From UBA6522 sp965262365 (GTDB lineage Bacteria > Pseudomonadota > Gammaproteobacteria > Steroidobacterales > Rariloculaceae), in contig OZ253541.1 in NCBI GenBank assembly GCA_965262365.1, positions 5,394,001-5,458,000 of the forward strand: DNA of 64,000 bases, read 5' to 3'. The notes under the pieces are model-generated. The model had not been told where the DNA came from and ran no database searches. It saw only the letters and a program-made list of their open reading frames with translations. How positions within the stretch are numbered: the first letter of the stretch is position 1; every line of letters begins with the position of its first letter. A program made the translations under genes and the position numbers. Below are positions 1 to 8,166 of the stretch, piece by piece.

Positions 1-1056
1 GTGTCCAATCCGTTTGACTACCACACCTTCAGTTGGGGCAACGAGGCGGCGCTGATCGAGACCTTCACCGCCTTCGCGGGCGGCGGGTTCGACGCGACGC
101 TGCTGGTGCTCGACTTTCCGCGCCAGGACCGCTGCGACGATGCCGACTGGCGGACGGCCCGCGACGCATTCGCGACGGCCATGGATGCGACCGGCTCGAA
201 AGGCGTCATCGTGGCCACCTTGGGCGAGAACCTTTCCGAAGGCCACGCCGCGGAAGCGATCGCGCGCGGTCTCGCGCCGCTCGCCGGGGTTCGCGAGGCG
301 CTTGCGGCGATCGACTGTGCGGCGGCGATTGGGTCGGCATGGCGTTCTCCGGCCCCTGAGCGGATCTTGCCAGCGGACTGCTTGCCGCATGAACCCGCGG
401 TGCTCGACGAAGCGTCCTCGAAAGCGTTGCTCGCCGCGTTCGGCGTCCAGGTTCCAGCCGGTGGGGTCGCGCGCGACGAAGAGACTGCCGTCGGCATTGC
501 CGAGTCCATCGGCGGCCAGGTGGCGGTAAAGGCGCTTGGCATCGCGCACAAGACCGAGCGGCAGGCAGTCAGACTGGCGTTACGAGAACCGCGCGAGGTT
601 CGCCAGGCCACGCGCGCGCTGCTGTGCTTGAGCGACGCGGTGCTGGTAGAGCGGTTCGCGCCGGATATCGTCGTCGAGTTGCTCGTCGGCTTTAGTCGCG
701 ACCCGCAACTCGGACTACTGCTGACGATCGGTTCCGGCGGAACGCTGGTCGAGTTGCTGGCGGACAGTGTTACCCTGCTGCTGCCGGTGACTGAAGGGGA
801 GGTGCGCGATGCGTTGGCAACGCTTCGCTGCGCGCCGCTTCTCGACGGCCACCGGGGCCGGGAGGCGGCGGACGTCGACGCGGCGGTAGAGGCGATCCTC
901 GCCATTGCCCGGTTCGCGACGGAGCACCGTCGCCAGCTTGAGGAACTGGATGTCAATCCGCTCGGCGTCGGTCCGAGGGGGCAGGGTGCGGTAGCGCTCG
1001 ACGCGCTGATAAGAACCCGGCGGGGAACAGAGGCGGAAAAGGAAGAAGAGACGTGA
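1..1056 (+). CDS. Acyl-CoA synthetase (ADP-forming), C-terminal ATP-grasp part; cut by window edge
   Basis: This is the C-terminal half of a two-domain ADP/NDP-forming acyl-CoA ligase, the family that makes acyl-CoA from acid, CoA and ATP. Residues about 3-120 look like the end of the CoA-ligase (succinyl-CoA-synthetase-like) region. Residues about 135-340 are the ATP-grasp domain, with the usual opening 'ALLAAFGVQVP' and 'AVKALGIAHKTE' and a late 'LEELDVNPLGV' motif. Full-length members have about 700 residues, so the gene begins upstream of the window and the GTG at position 1 is not its real start. Its stop overlaps the GTG of the CaiD-like gene by four bases (GTGA), which indicates one operon and suggests that it loads the acid later processed by that hydratase. 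The substrate cannot be read from the sequence. Confidence 0.85.
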   Translation: MSNPFDYHTFSWGNEAALIETFTAFAGGGFDATLLVLDFPRQDRCDDADWRTARDAFATAMDATGSKGVIVATLGENLSEGHAAEAIARGLAPLAGVREALAAIDCAAAIGSAWRSPAPERILPADCLPHEPAVLDEASSKALLAAFGVQVPAGGVARDEETAVGIAESIGGQVAVKALGIAHKTERQAVRLALREPREVRQATRALLCLSDAVLVERFAPDIVVELLVGFSRDPQLGLLLTIGSGGTLVELLADSVTLLLPVTEGEVRDALATLRCAPLLDGHRGREAADVDAAVEAILAIARFATEHRRQLEELDVNPLGVGPRGQGAVALDALIRTRRGTEAEKEEET

Positions 1057-1835
1057 GCGATCCGATCAGAACACGGTGCGACAGCGGGATCATGGAGGTG
1101 ACACTCGACCGGCCCAAGGCCAACGCCATCGATCTTGCGACCAGCCGCCTCATGGGCGAGACGTTCAAGGCGTTCCGCGACGACCCGGCGCTGCGCGTGG
1201 CCATCGTCACCGGCGCGGGCGACCGGTTCTTCTGCCCCGGTTGGGATCTGAAGGCTGCGGCGGACGGCGACGCCGTGGACGGCGACTACGGTTGCGGCGG
1301 TTTTGGCGGCATCCAGGAATTGCCGGCGCTGAACAAGCCGCTCATCGCCGCCGTCAACGGCATGGCGGTGGGCGGCGGTTTCGAGCTGGCGCTCTCCTGC
1401 GACCTCATTCTGGCATCGCACACGGCGTCATTCGCGCTGCCTGAGATCCGGGCCGGCACCCTGGCCGACGCGGCGTCCATCAAGCTGCCCAAGCGCATGC
1501 CCTACCACGTCGCCATGGAACTCCTGTTCACAGGCCGTTTCATGGATGCCGAAGAGGCGCATCGCTGGGGCGTCGTCAACGAGGTGGTCGAACCCGGCAA
1601 GCTGCTGGATAGGGCCTGGGAACTCGCCCGGTTGCTCGCGAACGGGCCGCCGCTGGTGTTCGCGGCCATCAAGGAAGTGGTGCGAGAGACCGAGGACCTG
1701 CGCGCCCAGGATGCGCTCAGCCGGGTCGGCAAACGCCAGTTCCCGACGGTCGACCGGCTCTACGACAGCGAGGATCAGTTGGAGGGTGCCCGCGCGTTCG
1801 CCGAGAAACGCGACCCGGTGTGGAAGGGCCGTTGA
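1053..1835 (+). CDS. caiD: Enoyl-CoA hydratase/isomerase, carnitinyl-CoA dehydratase (CaiD)-like
   Basis: The protein has 260 residues, the normal length for the crotonase family, and resembles E. coli CaiD from end to end, including 'LDRPKANAID', 'LRVAIVTGAG', 'GWDLKAAA' and the C-terminal 'FAEKRDPVWKGR'. CaiD interconverts carnitinyl-CoA and crotonobetainyl-CoA in the cytoplasm. The two glutamates expected at the active site are present (E111 in 'GGGFELAL', E131 in 'FALPE'). The loop after E131 reads 'IRAGTLADAASIKLP' where CaiD has a Pro-Asp-Ser-Gly-Gly stretch, so the substrate may differ. Translation is coupled to the upstream CoA ligase by a GTGA overlap. A BCCT transporter and ETF genes lie within 10 kb, which fits quaternary amine or short acyl-CoA metabolism. 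The CaiD name rests on recalled similarity. Confidence 0.8.
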   Translation: MSDPIRTRCDSGIMEVTLDRPKANAIDLATSRLMGETFKAFRDDPALRVAIVTGAGDRFFCPGWDLKAAADGDAVDGDYGCGGFGGIQELPALNKPLIAAVNGMAVGGGFELALSCDLILASHTASFALPEIRAGTLADAASIKLPKRMPYHVAMELLFTGRFMDAEEAHRWGVVNEVVEPGKLLDRAWELARLLANGPPLVFAAIKEVVRETEDLRAQDALSRVGKRQFPTVDRLYDSEDQLEGARAFAEKRDPVWKGR

Positions 1836-1840
1836 AGGCT

Positions 1841-1886
1841 AGTGCTCTATCCAGCTGATGCGTAATTATCAGTTGGATAGAGCACT
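1841..1886. repeat. 19-bp inverted repeat with tRNA D-arm-like sequence
   Basis: Arms at 1841-1859 and 1868-1886 pair with one mismatch around an 8-base loop. The right arm, CAGTTGGATAGAGCACT, recurs at 2784-2800 and 62989-63005 and looks like the D-arm of a tRNA gene. It lies just after the caiD-like stop and before the convergent tesB stop, so it could end transcription from both sides, but no T-run follows it. Confidence 0.75.
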
Positions 1887-1922
1887 GGAATTTCCAGGCA
1901 GCCGGGTTTTTGCCACGGGCTG

Positions 1923-2765
1923 CTATCCCTTGACTGTGGCCCATCGCATCAACCCTTCCTGCACGCAGGTAGCCACCACCAGGCCGGCCCGATCGTAGAA
2001 GTAACCTCGGGCAAGGCCGCGCCCGCCGCCGGTCGATTCGACAATCTGTTCGAACAACAACCACTCGTCTGCCCGGGCGAAGCGGTGGAACCACATGGCG
2101 TGATCGAGGCTGGCCCCCGCAAAGTCTCCATCGTGGCACCGCAAGCCGTGGGGCAGCAGGACGTGGTCGATCAGCGTGGCGTCCGACAGGTAGGCGAGGC
2201 CGGCATGATGAATGCCCGGCGTGTCGCCCAACCGTTCGCTTATTCGCATCCACATCAACTGGTTCTCGGTGATGGGCTCGCCCCGGGGTGCATCGGGCGG
2301 ATTGACGTAGCGAATCTGCATGGGCCAGTCGACACCGTGCCAGGTATCCTCGCCGGTCTCGCGGATGGTGAACTCGCCGTAGGAAACAGGTACGTCTTCC
2401 GGCGGCGGCGTGCGCGGCGCTACCGGGCGCGCGTATTCGGGTGACTCGGACGGAACCTGGTAGGAAGCCAGCATGCGAAACAGTTCCTTGCCGTGTTGCC
2501 GTGCCACCGCCTGCCGCCAGGAAAACGAGCGCCCATCGCGCACCGCTTCCACCGCGATGTTCAAAGGCCGGTCCACGTCTCCGGGGCGCAGGAAATAGGC
2601 ATGCAACGAATGCGCTTGCCGGTCGTCGGCGACCGTCGCCTCGGCAGCGGCCAAACACTGCGCGATGAACTGGCCGCCGAACAGGGTATCGCCCTTGTCC
2701 GGGGACGCCGGCGCAATGAATTCGCCGCCGCCCAGGTATTCCAGCGTCACGAGTTGCTTGAACAA
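1923..2765 (-). CDS. tesB: Acyl-CoA thioesterase II
   Basis: This 280-residue protein is a TesB-type double hot-dog thioesterase, which hydrolyses acyl-CoA to acid and free CoA in the cytoplasm. The N-terminal hot dog includes 'TLFGGQFIAQ' and 'SLHAYFLRPG'. The C-terminal half has 'GLAYLSDATLIDH', 'SLDHAMWFHR' and the terminal 'CVQEGLMR'. By position, the three active-site residues of E. coli TesB (Asp204, Thr228, Gln278) correspond to D195, S219 and Q269; the Ser for Thr change is conservative. The gene stands alone on this strand, converges on the caiD-like gene, and is bracketed by D-arm-like repeats on both sides. It may recycle CoA from acyl-CoA that accumulates in the neighbouring pathway. 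Confidence 0.92.
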   Translation of the reverse strand: MFKQLVTLEYLGGGEFIAPASPDKGDTLFGGQFIAQCLAAAEATVADDRQAHSLHAYFLRPGDVDRPLNIAVEAVRDGRSFSWRQAVARQHGKELFRMLASYQVPSESPEYARPVAPRTPPPEDVPVSYGEFTIRETGEDTWHGVDWPMQIRYVNPPDAPRGEPITENQLMWMRISERLGDTPGIHHAGLAYLSDATLIDHVLLPHGLRCHDGDFAGASLDHAMWFHRFARADEWLLFEQIVESTGGGRGLARGYFYDRAGLVVATCVQEGLMRWATVKG

Positions 2766-2778
2766 CGGGGTTTCCCTA

Positions 2779-2802
2779 TTAGTCAGTTGGATAGAGCACT
2801 AG
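2779..2802. repeat. Second copy of the D-arm-like repeat
   Basis: The 17-base core CAGTTGGATAGAGCACT (2784-2800), followed by AG, matches the right arm of the hairpin at 1868-1886 and the copy at 62989-63005. There is no inverted partner here. The TAG stop codon of the downstream hydroxylase gene (complement of 2799-2801) lies inside it. Confidence 0.7.
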
Positions 2803-3752
2803 GTCACGTGGGCGTCCGGGGCCAGGGCCGCGTTCAGAACGCGCTGAGCGAATACCGCGTTGACACCGATGCCGTTGGTTGCCGTGGTCAACGCCCGCCG
2901 GTCCGGATGCAGCTTTTTGCGGGTCTGCGCGATCAACCGGCCATAGCTGGCAAAACCCTCCGGGCGGTGACCGTGCAGCAGCCAGAGTTCCCGCCAGTCC
3001 TGAGCGAAGGTACGCAACAGGCCGGCGTACGCCGTCACGAGAACTGCGTCGTTACCGGGATTGGCGGAAAAGTCGGCAATCAGGTCCTCGATCAATGCGG
3101 CGCATTCTCCCGGCGCCATCACCGGCAAGCTGCTGAACTGCTCCGTCTTCAAGTCGGCGGTCCGGCCCGGCTCATAGGGCACGTCCGTCAGGGGAAACGC
3201 GGCAGGGTTTTCCACCAGGGCCTCCACCCGGCGCCAGAATCGCCCGGAACCGCACGTGTCGATCACCAGGTGCACGCGATGCCCACCGCTGTCGTTGACT
3301 ACCCGGTGACGGCGCCAGGAGTCGAATATCCAGCATTCCCCGGCGGCCATGTGCAGCCGCTCCGGACCGCAATGAAAGATCACCCGAGGATCGGTAACGA
3401 CGGGAATGTGAATCCGCACCCGGCTGAACCAGTGGTAGTTGAAGTCCACGTGCAGGCTGACTTCCGCACGCGACTCCAGCCGCATCAGTCGCGAGCGCGA
3501 TAGCACCTCACCGAAGCTGGCCATCACCTGCCGCATATAGGGGCAGCGAGCCAGATGCGGCGTCGGACGCTTTTGACCTTCGAAGGAATTGTTGTCACCG
3601 CCACCGCTGGAAATCAGGGCAATGGCCGAGTTGCCGGGCAGGCCGCTTGGGTGCGGCATCCACTGGCGGTCGGACAACCGATCCACCTCGGCGGCCAGCC
3701 GCTTCGCGTCGAACCGGTACGGCAGTCGGATGAACGGTCGGCTCAGGCGCAT
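2799..3752 (-). CDS. Aspartyl/asparaginyl beta-hydroxylase-type 2-oxoglutarate/Fe(II) dioxygenase
   Basis: The 317-residue product has the core of the Asp/Asn beta-hydroxylase family (cupin-fold, 2-oxoglutarate- and iron-dependent). Iron ligands are expected at H101 and D103 in 'SLHVDFNYHWF' and at H149 in 'FDSWRRHRVVN', with R159 in 'HRVHLVIDT' placed to bind 2-oxoglutarate. 'RIHIPVVTDPRVIFHCG' and 'AAGECWIFD' are also typical. The C-terminal 130 residues are helical and not recognised. A sulfotransferase gene ends 34 bases upstream on the same strand, so the two are probably co-transcribed and may act on the same peptide or small molecule. Family members hydroxylate Asp/Asn in peptides or free and carrier-bound amino acids; the target here is unknown. 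Confidence 0.8.
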   Translation of the reverse strand: MRLSRPFIRLPYRFDAKRLAAEVDRLSDRQWMPHPSGLPGNSAIALISSGGGDNNSFEGQKRPTPHLARCPYMRQVMASFGEVLSRSRLMRLESRAEVSLHVDFNYHWFSRVRIHIPVVTDPRVIFHCGPERLHMAAGECWIFDSWRRHRVVNDSGGHRVHLVIDTCGSGRFWRRVEALVENPAAFPLTDVPYEPGRTADLKTEQFSSLPVMAPGECAALIEDLIADFSANPGNDAVLVTAYAGLLRTFAQDWRELWLLHGHRPEGFASYGRLIAQTRKKLHPDRRALTTATNGIGVNAVFAQRVLNAALAPDAHVT

Positions 3753-3786
3753 GGCGGCTCCGAATCCCCGGTGAACGAAGGACGGA

Positions 3787-4440
3787 TCAGAGGCATGCCA
3801 GCGCTTCCGGTGTTTCTGCCATGGCGTAGTCGAAGTGTTCGAAGTCGGCTCTGTAGAAGTCGTTTACCTGCTCCAGCAGAGTTTCATCATAGTAACGCCG
3901 ATAGTCGCCGTGATGCGAGGTGTTGCGGCGCGTCAGGCTGCGTGCCGGGATCCCGATGCGCTCGCATGCCCGGTCGAAATCGTCTTGCAGGCGTTCGTAG
4001 CGGCCCACGAAATCCATGCCGACGATACCGTCGCCGTCCACCAACATGGTCGTTTGCGGGCGCACCAGCGCCCGCCGGCGAAACCTTTGCCGCGTCAGGG
4101 CCGTCTTCATGAAAGCCGTCTCCCTGCCAGCGTAGCCGGGATTGACCCTGTTCAGGAACGTACATGCCGAAACGTAGCGTTCATACGGATTCCTGACCAT
4201 GGCGAACTTGAAGTACTCGCGCCAGGTCTCGTGGGGCAGCCAGGCCTGCACCTGTTCGAGGGAAATATGCCCATGGCCGATGCGCGCCAGTTCAGGTATC
4301 GGCAGGCTCAAAGTCCGGGTCAGTGCCTGCTGCTGCCAGTCGCCTGCACCAAGGTGCGGTTGCAGGGCCGCGCGAATGGAGTGAGTGCCGGTTCTCGGCT
4401 GCGCGAAGAATATGAAGCGGTGTTTGTGCGATACGATCAT
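3787..4440 (-). CDS. Sulfotransferase family protein
   Basis: This 217-residue protein belongs to the PAPS-dependent sulfotransferases (carbohydrate/heparan-type fold). The 5'-phosphosulfate loop is 'AQPRTGTHSIR' (residues 13-23). The 3'-phosphate-binding strand and helix are 'AMVRNPYERYVSA' (80-92), with R83 and S91 as expected ligands. It is short but complete. It would transfer sulfate from PAPS to a hydroxyl or amine acceptor. It is first in a likely two-gene unit with the 2-oxoglutarate dioxygenase downstream, which could create the hydroxyl acceptor. The acceptor itself cannot be predicted. The start is ATG, and no signal peptide is visible. Confidence 0.82.
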   Translation of the reverse strand: MIVSHKHRFIFFAQPRTGTHSIRAALQPHLGAGDWQQQALTRTLSLPIPELARIGHGHISLEQVQAWLPHETWREYFKFAMVRNPYERYVSACTFLNRVNPGYAGRETAFMKTALTRQRFRRRALVRPQTTMLVDGDGIVGMDFVGRYERLQDDFDRACERIGIPARSLTRRNTSHHGDYRRYYDETLLEQVNDFYRADFEHFDYAMAETPEALACL

Positions 4441-4758
4441 GGGGAAAACTCCGGTTGGAACCGAAGGTCGGTTCGGCCCGGTACGGCCTGTTGCCGCAAT
4501 CGCCTGCCTGCCCTATGCTCACAGCCTGAACGCGTACCCGGCCAGGAACCATTGATCGTCAGCGGCACAAGAAGCGGCACAAGACTCGTTGGCATTGGGC
4601 AGTTTGCATGAACGAAGGCGTATGCGGCAAGTACGCGGCCGCGGTGCAGCAGGACGCGCCGGGCGAAGGCGTCCGGGGCCGCTTCGGCATCCAACGCGCG
4701 AAACCCTGACACGCGAAATCATGACCCGCACCGACCAGGTTATTTTCACGGCATCGAT
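4441..4758. other. Divergent intergenic region
   Basis: These 318 bases separate the sulfotransferase gene (leftward) from the BCCT transporter gene (rightward) and should contain both promoters. No convincing -35/-10 pair, operator or small gene was identified by eye. Confidence 0.4.
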
Positions 4759-6342
4759 ATGAATAACACCGGCAACGCACAAACGGACTCGGGCTTGACC
4801 GAGCCGGCAGGTGCCGATATCGGCCACGAGATCGGCGAGCACAACATCCAGGTTTTCAATCTCGACATCCACAACCCGGTTTTCATTGTTTCGGCGGCGC
4901 TGGTGGTCATGCTCGTGATCGGTACGCTGCTGTTCCCGGAGCAGGCGACGACCCTGTTCGCCGACCTGAGAGTCTGGACGGCCGTGACGTTCGACTGGTT
5001 TTTCTTCGGTGCGGCGAATCTCTTTGTCGTGTTCAGCCTTGGCGTCGCGCTGTCCCCGCTGGGACGGATTCGCCTTGGCGGGCTGGATGCCGCGCCCCAA
5101 TACGGGTATTCCGCGTGGCTGGCCATGCTGTTTGCGGCGGGCGTGGGCATCGGCCTGATGTTCTTCGGCGTCCTGGAGCCGGTCACCCACACCCTGGCGC
5201 CTCCGCTTGGCATCGACCCCGCCGACACCGACGCTGCACGCGCCGTCGGCATGTCCGCCGCGATCATGCATTGGGGGTTGCACGCATGGGCGATCTACGC
5301 GGTCGCCGGCCTGTCGCTGGCGTTCTTCTGTTTCAATCGAGGCATGCCCCTCACATTGCGTTCCGGATTCTTCCCGCTGATCGGCAAAGCCGTCTGGGGA
5401 CCCTTCGGTCACGCCGTGGACATCATTGCGGTGCTGGCCACCCTGTTCGGGCTCGGGGTATCGCTGGGCTTCGGCTCCGAACAGATCGCCGGCGGGTTGC
5501 AATACCTGTTCGGCATCCCCGCTACTACTACCACCAGGGTCATCCTGATCATGGTCATCATCGGCATTGCGCTCATGTCCGTCATCGCCGGTCTGGACAA
5601 GGGCGTCAAGCGTCTGAGCTGGATCAACATGGGACTGGCGGGCCTGCTGTGGCTCTTCGTCCTGATCGCGGGGCCCACGCTGGTCATTCTCGCGACGATC
5701 GCGAAAGCGAGCGTCGACTACCTCTATTACCTCCCGGCATTAAGCAACTGGATCGGCCGCGAGGACGTGGCTTTCGTGCATGACTGGACGACCTTCTACT
5801 GGGCCTGGTGGATTGCCTGGGCGCCCTTCGTGGGCATGTTCATCGCCCGCATCAGTTTCGGCCGCACCGTGCGCGAATTCATCATCTGGGTGCTGATCGT
5901 CCCGACGATCATCGGCATCCTGTGGATGGGCACGTTTGGCGGTACCGCGATCGATCAGTTCTTTTCCGACGGGTACACGGGCGTGGCGGAATCGGTGCCC
6001 GAACTCGCCTTGTTCAAAATGCTGGAGCCACTGCCGATGACGGGCTTTTTCTCCGCGGTCAGCGTGCTCACGATCACGATCTTCTTCGTCACCTCGGCCG
6101 ACTCGGGATCGCTGGTGATGGACACCATCACGGCCGGCGGCAAGATGGACGCACCCGTGCAGCAGCGCGCCTTCTGGTGCCTGCTCGTGGGCGTGACGGC
6201 GATGGCGCTGATGCTGGGCGGCGGCATGGCCTCGCTGCAGGCGCTGACCCTGGCGGTGGGCCTGCCCTTCACCGTGGTACTGCTGTGCATGTGCGTCGGT
6301 CTCGTCAAGGGGCTGCGCGAGGAACTGGCGATCCAGAACTGA
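4759..6342 (+). CDS. BCCT family transporter (betaine/carnitine/choline type)
   Basis: The 527-residue membrane protein shows the 12-helix pattern and signatures of the betaine-carnitine-choline transporters. The glycine-rich unwound helix is 'AGVGIGLMFFGVLEP' (residues 127-141). The TM8 aromatic signature is 'TFYWAWWIAWAPFVGMFIA', followed by 'ISFGRTVREFI', and 'VTSADSGSLVMDTI' also fits. It imports zwitterionic quaternary amines across the inner membrane, usually driven by sodium. The glycine pattern is more like betaine-type members than the CaiT antiporter. Both cytoplasmic tails are short, without the long charged extension used for osmosensing in BetP, so a nutrient-uptake role is more likely than osmotic regulation. 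The CaiD-like hydratase nearby makes carnitine or betaine plausible substrates. Confidence 0.93.
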   Translation: MNNTGNAQTDSGLTEPAGADIGHEIGEHNIQVFNLDIHNPVFIVSAALVVMLVIGTLLFPEQATTLFADLRVWTAVTFDWFFFGAANLFVVFSLGVALSPLGRIRLGGLDAAPQYGYSAWLAMLFAAGVGIGLMFFGVLEPVTHTLAPPLGIDPADTDAARAVGMSAAIMHWGLHAWAIYAVAGLSLAFFCFNRGMPLTLRSGFFPLIGKAVWGPFGHAVDIIAVLATLFGLGVSLGFGSEQIAGGLQYLFGIPATTTTRVILIMVIIGIALMSVIAGLDKGVKRLSWINMGLAGLLWLFVLIAGPTLVILATIAKASVDYLYYLPALSNWIGREDVAFVHDWTTFYWAWWIAWAPFVGMFIARISFGRTVREFIIWVLIVPTIIGILWMGTFGGTAIDQFFSDGYTGVAESVPELALFKMLEPLPMTGFFSAVSVLTITIFFVTSADSGSLVMDTITAGGKMDAPVQQRAFWCLLVGVTAMALMLGGGMASLQALTLAVGLPFTVVLLCMCVGLVKGLREELAIQN

Positions 6343-6363
6343 ACGCGTGTCGAGGATATTCCG

Positions 6364-6412
6364 CGATGGGCCGCTATCGTCCCATCGCTTCCCGGGATAG
6401 AAAGATCGGGAA
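6364..6412. terminator. Possible bidirectional terminator between convergent genes
   Basis: Two small hairpins lie between the transporter and aminotransferase stops: CGATGGG/CCCATCG (6364-6370 with 6381-6387) and TTCCCG/CGGGAA. Neither has a T-run, so this is weak. Confidence 0.25.
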
Positions 6413-6498
6413 CCCGGCCCGCACTTGAGCGTCGTTTTGGTAACTCACATCAATCGACAAATCAAGGTCCTGTTCCACTTGTTGGTGGGAACTTGGAG

Positions 6499-7866
6499 CT
6501 AGACGACCGCCGCGATTGTCTGCTCCAGAATCGTCAGCGCTTCATCGACCTCCGAGCCGCTGACGTTGAGCGGCGGCGATATGCGGATCACGTTGTTGTA
6601 GGTGCCGCCACGGCCTACCAGCAGCCCTCGCACGCGAGCGGCGTCGAGCAGCGCCTGGGTCAGTTCCGGCGCCGGCGTGCGGTCGCCGGCGGTTTCGTCG
6701 GCCACCAGTTCGAGTGCCTGCATGAGTCCCCTGCCGCGCACGTCGCCGATGCGGGCCGGAAAGCGGCGCTGGATGCGCAGCAATCCGTCGCGCAGGCGTT
6801 CTCCCTGCCGCCCGGCATGGGCGGCCAGGTTGTCCCGCTCGACGATATCGATCACGGTGTTGGCCGCCGCGCAGCTCACCGGATTGCCGCCGAAGGTGGA
6901 GATGGTGGACTTGTGCAGCGAATCCGCCACCGGCGCCGTGGCCACCAGCGCCCCGAGCGGCAGGCCGTTGGCGATGCCCTTGGCCATGGTCATCATCTCC
7001 GGTTCCACGCCGTGGTGTTCGATGCCCCACATGCGCCCGGTGCGGCCGAATCCGGTCTGTACTTCATCGGCGATGAAAACGCCGCCGTACTTGCGCACGA
7101 TCTCGGCAACGATGGCGAAGTACTCCTCCGGTGGGGTGATAAAGCCGCCGAGGCCCAGGATCGGTTCCGCCAGCATGCCCGCCACGCGGCCGGACGTGGC
7201 GGTCCGGATCAATTCCTCTACATCCCGGGCGCAGGCCACACCGCATTTGGGATAGGTCAGCTTCAGCGGGCAGCGGTAGCAGTAGGGCGCCAGCGCATGT
7301 CGCACAACGCTGGCCCGGTCGCCGGAGCCGCGCCAGGCGGCATTGCCCGTCAGCCCCTGGGCGAGTTGCGTGCGGCCCGAATAACCGTGGCGCAGGGCGA
7401 TGATCTCGGTGTTGCCGGTGTAGCTCTGCGCCATCATGACCGCCGCCTCGTCGGCCTCGCTGCCGGACGCCGTGAAGAAGCACTTCTGCAGCGCGCCGGG
7501 GGTAATGCGGGCCAGGCGCTCCGCCAGTTCGCCCATCGGCAGGGTCGGGTAGAGCGTGGATATGTGGGTGAGCCGCTGTACCTGGGCGATGACGGCCCGA
7601 TTCACCTCTTCGTTGGCGTGGCCGAGGGATACCGTGAGAATACCGCCGAAGAAATCGAGATAGGACCGTTCATCGAGATCCCTGACGCGGCCGCCGTCCC
7701 CGTCGGTTACGACCACGGGCTCGGTGTGGAGGCTCTTTACCTGGGGGAAGACGTACTGCTCGTATTGCCGTGCTACGTCCGCCGTCGTCGGCGCCGATCC
7801 GTGTTCCGCTTCCAGGTTGGCCAGGACCTCTGCCGGCTGGTCTTGCATCGTCGCAGTCTCCTCCAA
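6499..7866 (-). CDS. Class III aminotransferase (AGXT2 / beta-amino-acid:pyruvate type)
   Basis: This PLP enzyme has 455 residues, the usual class III length. The PLP lysine is K296 in 'MTMAKGIANGLPLGA', the ring-nitrogen aspartate is D267 in 'FIADEVQTGFGRTG', and 'TASGSEADEAAVMMA' binds the phosphate. A cysteine-rich segment, 'YCYRCPLKLTYPKCGVAC' (residues 195-212), is as in AGXT2-like enzymes. These transfer the amino group of beta-alanine, 3-aminoisobutyrate or alanine to pyruvate or glyoxylate. Methylmalonate-semialdehyde dehydrogenase is encoded divergently next door and would consume the semialdehyde product, so beta-alanine/3-aminoisobutyrate catabolism is the best guess. Met1 and Met7 are both possible starts. 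GABA or another omega-amino acid remains possible. Confidence 0.87.
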   Translation of the reverse strand: MEETATMQDQPAEVLANLEAEHGSAPTTADVARQYEQYVFPQVKSLHTEPVVVTDGDGGRVRDLDERSYLDFFGGILTVSLGHANEEVNRAVIAQVQRLTHISTLYPTLPMGELAERLARITPGALQKCFFTASGSEADEAAVMMAQSYTGNTEIIALRHGYSGRTQLAQGLTGNAAWRGSGDRASVVRHALAPYCYRCPLKLTYPKCGVACARDVEELIRTATSGRVAGMLAEPILGLGGFITPPEEYFAIVAEIVRKYGGVFIADEVQTGFGRTGRMWGIEHHGVEPEMMTMAKGIANGLPLGALVATAPVADSLHKSTISTFGGNPVSCAAANTVIDIVERDNLAAHAGRQGERLRDGLLRIQRRFPARIGDVRGRGLMQALELVADETAGDRTPAPELTQALLDAARVRGLLVGRGGTYNNVIRISPPLNVSGSEVDEALTILEQTIAAVV

Positions 7867-8166
7867 TTGCCCATGGGTTCAGCGAAACCGGTTGGCGCGC
7901 CATCGGAGAAACCGGATGGCGCGCCATTGGATCGGCCGACGGTCCGTCCACGCGGGACAAGGTCATTGTAGATGACTTATCCGGGGTTCCTCCTGCTGCA
8001 AGGCGGCAATGCGGGCAGGAATTGCGACGTTTCGATTGCAGCCTTCCGCGGGAGGGGAATACCCTAGCAGTATTCGCGGCGACCCTCGCCTCGAGTACTG
8101 CCAGCTTCCCGCGGCGAATTGGGCGGGGCTGTGCCGGCGTCACCGGTCCGAAGTGGGGCATGAGAC
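7867..8166. other. Divergent intergenic region, aminotransferase / mmsA
   Basis: These 300 bases separate two genes read in opposite directions, so both promoters should lie here. The only striking structure is the 24-base tandem duplication at 7884-7931. No gene is supported. Confidence 0.5.
7884..7931. repeat. 24-bp tandem duplication containing GGCGCGCC
   Basis: Two adjacent 24-base units (7884-7907 and 7908-7931) start with GAAACCGG and contain the palindrome TGGCGCGCCA; they differ at two positions. They lie just upstream of the aminotransferase start in the shared promoter region, so they may be a doubled operator. Confidence 0.7.

Noticed and set aside
18..1421. A 467-codon open frame opposite the CoA ligase and caiD-like genes
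   Set aside because: It is a GC-rich antisense frame with Ser/Arg/Ala-rich low-complexity product; the plus-strand genes have clear families.
1868..1886. A tRNA gene at the D-arm-like repeat
   Set aside because: No acceptor, anticodon or T-arm can be drawn around any of the three copies.
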